DNA of 9,252 nucleotides from DATJZH01 sp035499215 (GTDB lineage Bacteria; Actinomycetota; Actinomycetes; Streptosporangiales; Streptosporangiaceae), in contig DATJZH010000090.1 in assembly GCA_035499215.1 (NCBI GenBank), forward strand, positions 1 through 9,252. The letters run 5' to 3'. The number at the start of each line of letters is the position of its first letter. The first letter of the stretch is position 1. Made by a program: the position numbers and the translations under genes. Below, piece by piece: positions 5,297 through 9,252 of this stretch. The notes beneath the pieces were generated by a model that searched no databases, was not told where the DNA came from, and was given only the letters and a program-made list of their open reading frames with translations.

Positions 5297-5700
5297 AGAT
5301 CGACTGGCTCGCACTCAGGTCTGCTGCCGCGGCCGTCGCGGCCAGGGCCTATGCCCCCTACTCCCGCGTGCGCGTCGGCGCTGCCGGGCAGACGGACGAC
5401 GGCGCTGTCGTGGTCGGCTGCAACGTGGAGAATGCCTCCTTCGGACTGACGCTGTGCGCAGAGTGCGGTCTGGTGGCTGCGCTGCACTCATCCGGCCACA
5501 GCCGCCTCGTCGGAGTCAGCGTCGCCGCCGCCGACGGCGCGCCGCTTGTGCCGTGCGGGCGGTGCCGCCAGCTGCTGCTTGAGGCGGGCGGCCCGGGGCT
5601 GCTGCTGGATGCTGAGCCCGGGCCGCGGCAGCTCGGTGCCCTGCTGCCCGCCGCGTTTACTGCGGCTGATCTGGCCGGGCGGCGGGACGCGGATGCCTGA
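5233..5700 (+). CDS. cdd: Cytidine deaminase with IS-derived N-terminus
   Basis: This zinc enzyme deaminates (deoxy)cytidine to (deoxy)uridine in the cytosol. Its 155 residues contain the tetrameric CDA core. NVEN at 64-67 binds the sugar. CAEC at 75-78 provides the zinc ligand Cys75 and the catalytic Glu77. PCGRC at 107-111 provides zinc ligands Cys108 and Cys111. Typical family members are 125-135 residues and start close to the IDW..LR segment, which here begins at residue 23. The 22 residues before it are encoded by the IS200/IS605-like right end. No other in-frame ATG, GTG or TTG exists between 5236 and the middle of the first conserved helix. GTG at 5233, with GGGAGG nine bases upstream, is therefore the best start; ATC at 5299 would need a rare initiation. 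The 3' end overlaps deoA by 8 bases. This is the first gene of the cdd-deoA-add operon. Confidence 0.92.
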   Translation: MKQEPSPARAENPRPSGRGEVKIDWLALRSAAAAVAARAYAPYSRVRVGAAGQTDDGAVVVGCNVENASFGLTLCAECGLVAALHSSGHSRLVGVSVAAADGAPLVPCGRCRQLLLEAGGPGLLLDAEPGPRQLGALLPAAFTAADLAGRRDADA

Positions 5701-6967
5701 CGCCGTCGACCTGATCCGCGCGAAACGGGACGGACGGGAACTCACCGCAGCCCAGATCAGCTGGCTGATAGCCGGCTATATGGCCGGCGGCGTGCCCGAC
5801 GAGCAGATGTCCGCCCTGCTCATGGCCATCTGCTTCCGCGGTCTCGGGGTCGCCGAGCTGCGGTCCTGGACGGCTGCGATGATCAGTTCGGGCGAGCGCC
5901 TGGACCTGAGCGGCGTGCCAGCCCCGACGGTCGACAAGCACTCCACCGGAGGGGTCGGCGACAAGGTGTCGCTGATCCTCGCGCCCCTGGTTGCCAGCTG
6001 CGGCGCCGCGGTCCCGCATCTCGCCGGGCGCGGCCTCGGGCATACCGGCGGCACCCTGGACAAGCTGGAGGCAATTCCGGGCTGGCGGGCCCAGCTGACG
6101 ACGGCGCAGCTGATGGGGGTGCTCGCCTCGACGGGCTGCGTCATCTGCGCCGCGGGCGTCGGGCTCGCTCCGGCTGACCGCCGGCTCTACGCCCTGCGCG
6201 ACGTGACCGGCACCGTCGAGTCCATCCCGCTGATAGCCAGCTCGATCATCTCGAAGAAGATCGCCGAAGGGACATCGGCGCTGGTGCTCGACGTGAAGGT
6301 CGGCAGCGGCGCCTTCCTGCGCGACATCGGCGACGCCCGCCGGCTGGCGCAGATCATGGTGGCCCTCGGCGGCGAGCACGATGTGCGCACTACCGCCCTG
6401 CTGACCCGGGCGGACATCCCGCTCGGCCGTGCCGTCGGCAATGCGCTCGAGGTGCAGGAGGCCGTCGCGACCCTGCACGGCGCCGGCCCGGCCGATCTGG
6501 CAGAGGTGACGCTGGCCCTGGCGACCGAGATGCTGCGGCTGGCCGGCATCACCGCCCATCCCGCAGCGGCGCTCGGCGATGGCCGGGCCCTGGAGCGTTA
6601 CCGCAGCATGATCATCGCCCAGGGCGGCGACCCGGACGCGCCGCTGCCTGCCGCCGCGCACACTGACCTGGTCACCGCGCCGGCCTCAGGCTGGCTGCGC
6701 GCTCTCGACGCCCGTGCCGTGGGCGTGGCCGCGTGGCGGCTGGGGGCCGGCCGGGCCCGCAAGGAAGATCCGGTCAGCCCCGGCGCCGGGGTCATCTGCC
6801 TGGCCAAGCCAGGCGAGCGGGTGGAGCGCGGCCAGCCGGTGGTCGAGCTGCGCTCTGATGAGCAGCCCAGGTTCGCCAGGGCCCGCGAGGCTCTGCGGCA
6901 CGCGTTCGAGATCGGGCCGCGGCCGCCGGCGGACGGCCCGCCTGTGCTCGAGCGGGTCGGCCGGTGA
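5693..6967 (+). CDS. deoA: Thymidine (pyrimidine-nucleoside) phosphorylase
   Basis: The 424-residue product is a cytosolic enzyme that splits thymidine or deoxyuridine with phosphate to base plus 2-deoxyribose-1-phosphate. KHSTGGVGDK at 82-91 includes the catalytic His83 and phosphate ligands Lys82 and Ser84. The family signature appears as AGRGLGHTGGTLDKLE at 111-126. The pyrimidine-binding Arg169, Ser184 and Lys188 lie in LRDVTGTVES and IASSIISKK. The C-terminal PYNP_C domain follows. The frame is open back to 5546, but that part is a shadow of cdd. MPDAVDLIRAKRDG at 5693 is the usual N-terminus, overlapping the cdd stop by 8 bases with only a weak ribosome site, so coupled translation is likely. 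One oddity is Ala111, where the family signature has Ser (E. coli Ser113, a phosphate ligand). The stop overlaps the add GTG. Confidence 0.96.
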   Translation: MPDAVDLIRAKRDGRELTAAQISWLIAGYMAGGVPDEQMSALLMAICFRGLGVAELRSWTAAMISSGERLDLSGVPAPTVDKHSTGGVGDKVSLILAPLVASCGAAVPHLAGRGLGHTGGTLDKLEAIPGWRAQLTTAQLMGVLASTGCVICAAGVGLAPADRRLYALRDVTGTVESIPLIASSIISKKIAEGTSALVLDVKVGSGAFLRDIGDARRLAQIMVALGGEHDVRTTALLTRADIPLGRAVGNALEVQEAVATLHGAGPADLAEVTLALATEMLRLAGITAHPAAALGDGRALERYRSMIIAQGGDPDAPLPAAAHTDLVTAPASGWLRALDARAVGVAAWRLGAGRARKEDPVSPGAGVICLAKPGERVERGQPVVELRSDEQPRFARAREALRHAFEIGPRPPADGPPVLERVGR

Positions 6968-8052
6968 GAATGGTGGGCGTGCCCCTGACACTGGAAGAGA
7001 TCCGGCGCGTCCCCAAGGTGCTTCTTCATGATCATCTGGACGGCGGGCTGCGCGCCGAGACGATCATCGACCTTGCCCGTGCGGACGGGTATGCCGGGCT
7101 GCCCACGACCGATCCGGGCGAGCTGGGCAGGTGGATGGGCGCCGCCAAGCGCGGCAATCTCGAGCTCTACCTGGAAGCGTTCCGGCATACCGTCGGCGTG
7201 CTGCAGACCAGGGACTCGCTGGTCCGCGTGGCCGCCGAATGCGCCGCGGACCTGGCCGCTGACGGGGTCGTCTACGCGGAAGTCAGGTTCGCGCCCGAGC
7301 TGCACGTCGGCGCGGGCCTCAGCCTCGATCAGGTGGTCGAGGCGGTGCTTGACGGCTTCCGGCAGGGTAGCGCGGGCTCGGCCATCAGCGTCTACGCGCT
7401 GCTGACCGCCATGCGTACTGCCGCGCGCTCCCTGGAGATCGCCGAGCTCGCCGTCCGTCATCGCGACGCCGGCGTGGTCGGATTCGATATCGCCGGCGCC
7501 GAGGCCGGCAGCCCGCCCAGCCGTCACCTGGATGCCTTCCAGTACGTGGCCAGGGAGAACTTCCACATCACCATCCACGCGGGCGAGGGGTTCGGGCTGC
7601 CGTCGATCTGGGAGGCGGTGCAGTGGTGCGGTGCGGACCGGCTCGGACACGGTGTCCGCATCATCGACGACATCCGGCCGGCGCCGGACGGGAGCGCGTC
7701 GCTTGGCCGGCTCGCGAGCTACATCAGGGACCGCCGGATCCCGCTGGAGATGTGCCCGACGTCCAATGTCCAGACCGGGGCCGTGCCGTCGATCGGCCAG
7801 CACCCGATCGGAGTGCTGCGGCGGCTGTCGTTCCGGGTGACGGTCAACACCGACAACCGGCTGATGAGCCGGGTCAGCCTGTCGTCGGAGTTTCTCGCGC
7901 TGGCGGAGGCATTCGGATATGGCTGGCCTGACATCGAGTGGCTCACCCTGAACGCCATGAAGAGCGCGTTCGCGCCGTTCGACGAGCGGCTGCGGCTCAT
8001 CAATACCGTGATCAAACCGGGTTTCGACCCGGTGCGGCCGGCGGTCCGCTGA
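6964..8052 (+). CDS. add: Adenosine deaminase
   Basis: The 362-residue zinc hydrolase converts adenosine and deoxyadenosine to inosine and deoxyinosine, feeding PunA. Metal and catalytic residues are all present: HDH at 22-24 (in LLHDHLDGGLR, the actinobacterial form of H.HLDG), HAGE at 205-208 with catalytic Glu208, LGHG at 227-230, CPTSN at 264-268 and NTDN at 295-298 with zinc ligand Asp297. Length is normal for actinobacterial Add. The GTG at 6964 overlaps the deoA stop as GTGA, favouring coupled initiation there. ATG at 6970 and GTGs at 6973 and 6979 are possible alternatives and would change only the first few residues. This is the last gene of the operon. No clear terminator follows directly; the nearest strong inverted repeat is about 240 bases downstream. 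Confidence 0.96.
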   Translation: MRMVGVPLTLEEIRRVPKVLLHDHLDGGLRAETIIDLARADGYAGLPTTDPGELGRWMGAAKRGNLELYLEAFRHTVGVLQTRDSLVRVAAECAADLAADGVVYAEVRFAPELHVGAGLSLDQVVEAVLDGFRQGSAGSAISVYALLTAMRTAARSLEIAELAVRHRDAGVVGFDIAGAEAGSPPSRHLDAFQYVARENFHITIHAGEGFGLPSIWEAVQWCGADRLGHGVRIIDDIRPAPDGSASLGRLASYIRDRRIPLEMCPTSNVQTGAVPSIGQHPIGVLRRLSFRVTVNTDNRLMSRVSLSSEFLALAEAFGYGWPDIEWLTLNAMKSAFAPFDERLRLINTVIKPGFDPVRPAVR

Positions 8053-8069
8053 TCGGGCGGCTGCCGCGG

Positions 8070-8138
8070 ATGGCGCCGCAGCGCAGCAAGCAGCACACGG
8101 GGCAGTACGCCAGCGCCGGCTATTTCCCGCTCGACTGA
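8070..8138 (+). other. Coding-like 22-codon tail downstream of add, not recognised
   Basis: ATG at 8070 opens a 22-residue frame, MAPQRSKQHTGQYASAGYFP plus LD, ending at the TGA at 8138. Twenty of the 21 codons after the ATG end in G or C, and the same frame keeps this bias back to the add stop. Real genes here show that bias, but it is unusual for a random frame outside one. It could be a very small gene, the surviving 3' end of a decayed gene, or chance in GC-rich DNA. I do not recognise the peptide, and no convincing ribosome site precedes it. Confidence 0.3.
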
Positions 8139-8290
8139 GAGTGCCGCAGGCCAAGGCTGATGTCTCGCCTGATTACGTCATCGGCGCCCTGGTGCAGGGC
8201 ACTTCGCTGCCGGGGCGATATTCCGGCAAATGGTGAGAAGGCTGTATCAGGCGGCTCCGTCGGCGCTCCGCATTAGTGCCCATGAGGGGG
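8139..8290. other. Non-coding spacer with two small hairpins
   Basis: No gene is supported here. Two short dyads are visible: GCCCTG-GTG-CAGGGC at 8186-8200, and TGCCGG with CCGGCA around 8208-8228. Either could help end the add transcript, but neither is followed by a T-run. A 31-codon GTG frame (8141-8236) has only moderate codon bias and matches nothing I know. Confidence 0.35.
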
Positions 8291-8594
8291 ACGATCCGGC
8301 GCGACTGCCAGCAGGCTGCTGCGCCGGATCGTGACCTGCCTGGCGGTCGGTGACATCAGTCGTGTCGGCGCGGGCCCGCCCGCCTGTCCGGCGGCATTGC
8401 CAGGCGGTATTGCCCGCCGCCTCGCCGTCTCCGTCCGGCCGGGCCAGGTGCGCGCCCCGCCGTGCCAGGCCCGGAGCCAGCGCCCCGCCATACCCGACGC
8501 CGGCTCCGGTGGTCACGGCGACCCGCGCGAAGCAGTAACTCAGCCCGCCTGTCAGCCGCTCCCGCCGCGGAAGCGGCCAAGATAACGGAGTCAT
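8247..8594 (-). pseudogene. Decayed N-terminal fragment of a short-chain dehydrogenase/reductase
   Basis: Within this 115-residue frame, residues 25-86 (8522-8337) read VAVTTGAGVGYGGALAPGLA, then RRGAHLA, NTAWQCRRTGG and TDVTDRQA. This aligns with the SDR Rossmann start VAVVTGAG.GIG.A.A..LA.RGA.LAL...........A...G.....DVTD. The TGxxxGxG nucleotide loop survives. The second strand, which normally reads LAL.D.D, is degraded to LARPDGDG. Everything after the third strand is gone, including the NNAG motif and the catalytic Ser-Tyr-Lys. A normal SDR has about 250 residues; only about 62 are recognisable here. Its ATG lies 7 bases past the EamA transporter stop, so it may be an old downstream partner of that gene. 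The following residues, rich in Gln, Ala and Ser, resemble nothing clear. Confidence 0.65.
8291..8332. terminator. Perfect 12-bp inverted repeat, possible bidirectional terminator
   Basis: ACGATCCGGCGC at 8291-8302 is exactly complementary to GCGCCGGATCGT at 8321-8332, with an 18-base loop that itself can fold (AGCAG with CTGCT). It lies between the plus-strand cdd-deoA-add operon and the minus-strand transporter gene, where a shared terminator would be expected. No T-run follows on either strand, which is common in actinobacterial hairpin terminators. It abuts the truncated SDR homology within four bases, so it could instead mark a recombination scar. Confidence 0.5.
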
Positions 8595-8601
8595 CGGGGG
8601 G

Positions 8602-9252
8602 TCACATGCTCCGCCCCGTGTCCGGCCGCGCCGGTTCCAGTTGCCGTGCTGGCGCTCTTTCCTGACGCTGGACGTCTTTCTGGCCCTCGAAGCTACGGCC
8701 GACGGCTGCGCAGATCACGATGAGCATGCCGCCGAGTATCTGCAGGATCCCGAGCGTGTTCCCGGCGATGAAGATGGCGAAAAAGGTGGCGAACACCGGT
8801 TCTGTGCTTAGGACCAGTCCCACCCTGGTGGAACTCGCCGCACGTGCGGCCCGCAGCTGGGCGAGCCACGCAAAAGACGTGCCGAGTACGCCGAGGTAAG
8901 CGATCAGCAGCCAGTCTCGCGCGCTGACTGTGGCCACCACGTGCCACACCGGGGTGCCCGCGGCAACGGCGGTGACACCGGCGAGAGCCGCGACTACGAC
9001 GAACTCGATCAGGCTCAGGTTAATCAAGGACTGAGTCGCCCCGCCCGGCCTTCGCCCGAACAGAGTTATCTGGGCTGCCCGGACCACGGCCGCACCCAGA
9101 ATGATCAAGTCGCCCGACTGGGGGTGCGCCCCGCGGGACAGGAGCAGCATGCCGCACCCGATCACTGCGGTAACCGTCATCAGGTACACGACGCTCGACT
9201 GGCGACGCTTGCTCGACACTCGTTCCAGTGCCGGGACCATCACCACGGAGAG
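8602..9252 (-). CDS. EamA/DMT-family membrane transporter, N-terminus beyond window
   Basis: The reverse strand is open from the window edge to the stop at 8602, giving 216 residues of a drug/metabolite-transporter (EamA) permease. At least six hydrophobic segments are visible. The C-terminal EamA repeat is clear: WLLIAYLGVLGTSFAWLAQL, then STRVGLVLSTEPVFATFFAI, then LGILQILGGMLIVICAAVG. The normal protein has ten membrane segments and about 300 residues, so roughly the first 80 are missing. A GTG-GTG-ATG run near 9238-9246 could look like a start, but it lies inside the first EamA repeat and the frame stays open past it. The sequence ends with an unusual hydrophilic tail of about 30 residues rich in Arg, Gln and Pro. 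Substrate cannot be inferred; the family exports amino acids, metabolites or drugs across the cytoplasmic membrane. An SDR remnant follows directly downstream. Confidence 0.85.
   Translation of the reverse strand, partial: LSVVMVPALERVSSKRRQSSVVYLMTVTAVIGCGMLLLSRGAHPQSGDLIILGAAVVRAAQITLFGRRPGGATQSLINLSLIEFVVVAALAGVTAVAAGTPVWHVVATVSARDWLLIAYLGVLGTSFAWLAQLRAARAASSTRVGLVLSTEPVFATFFAIFIAGNTLGILQILGGMLIVICAAVGRSFEGQKDVQRQERAPARQLEPARPDTGRSM

Noticed and set aside
6598..8154. 518-codon open frame on the minus strand
   Set aside because: It is antisense to deoA and add, both of which have complete catalytic motifs; the translation is Arg/Pro-rich and featureless.
8141..8236. 31-codon GTG frame ending GRYSGKW
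   Set aside because: Only moderate codon bias, no ribosome site and no recognisable similarity; treated as non-coding spacer.

Overview
This window is very GC-rich. Its codons end mostly in G or C, several genes start with GTG, and many genes overlap by 4 to 8 bases. It also holds a mycothiol-type (MDMPI/DinB) family gene and the actinobacterial form of a nucleoside-salvage cluster. Together these point to a high-GC actinomycete chromosome. Genus cannot be told from the sequence alone.

Layout. Positions 1-625 (minus strand) hold a window-truncated small conserved protein (DUF3052-like) behind a shortened mycothiol-dependent maleylpyruvate isomerase-family gene. That gene has lost its central third in frame. 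A small molybdate-binding TOBE (Mop) protein follows on the plus strand (772-981). From 4811 down to 1004 (minus strand) runs a likely operon: a nucleoside-type BMP/PnrA substrate-binding lipoprotein, purine nucleoside phosphorylase, and a PGM2/PmmB-type phosphosugar mutase. Diverging from it, 5233-8052 (plus strand) is a tightly overlapping cdd-deoA-add operon (cytidine deaminase, thymidine phosphorylase, adenosine deaminase). The right end holds about 550 bases without an intact gene, including a decayed short-chain dehydrogenase and a strong inverted repeat. A DMT/EamA transporter gene then runs off the window edge.

How the genes work together. The lipoprotein would capture nucleosides. 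Cdd and Add deaminate cytidine and adenosine, and DeoA and PunA phosphorolyse pyrimidine and purine nucleosides to (deoxy)ribose-1-phosphate. The mutase is the best local candidate to make the 5-phosphate. The ATPase and permease genes usually linked to such a lipoprotein are absent between it and cdd.

Most notable observation. The junction where those transporter genes might be expected carries what looks like the right end of an IS200/IS605-type element (the 3' part of a TnpB omega/reRNA), with no tnpB. It ends exactly where conserved cytidine deaminase sequence begins, and it appears to supply the start codon and about 22 N-terminal residues of Cdd. Just upstream lie a perfect 14-bp tandem repeat and a three-copy 17-bp repeat. 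No CRISPR array, tRNA or rRNA was seen.
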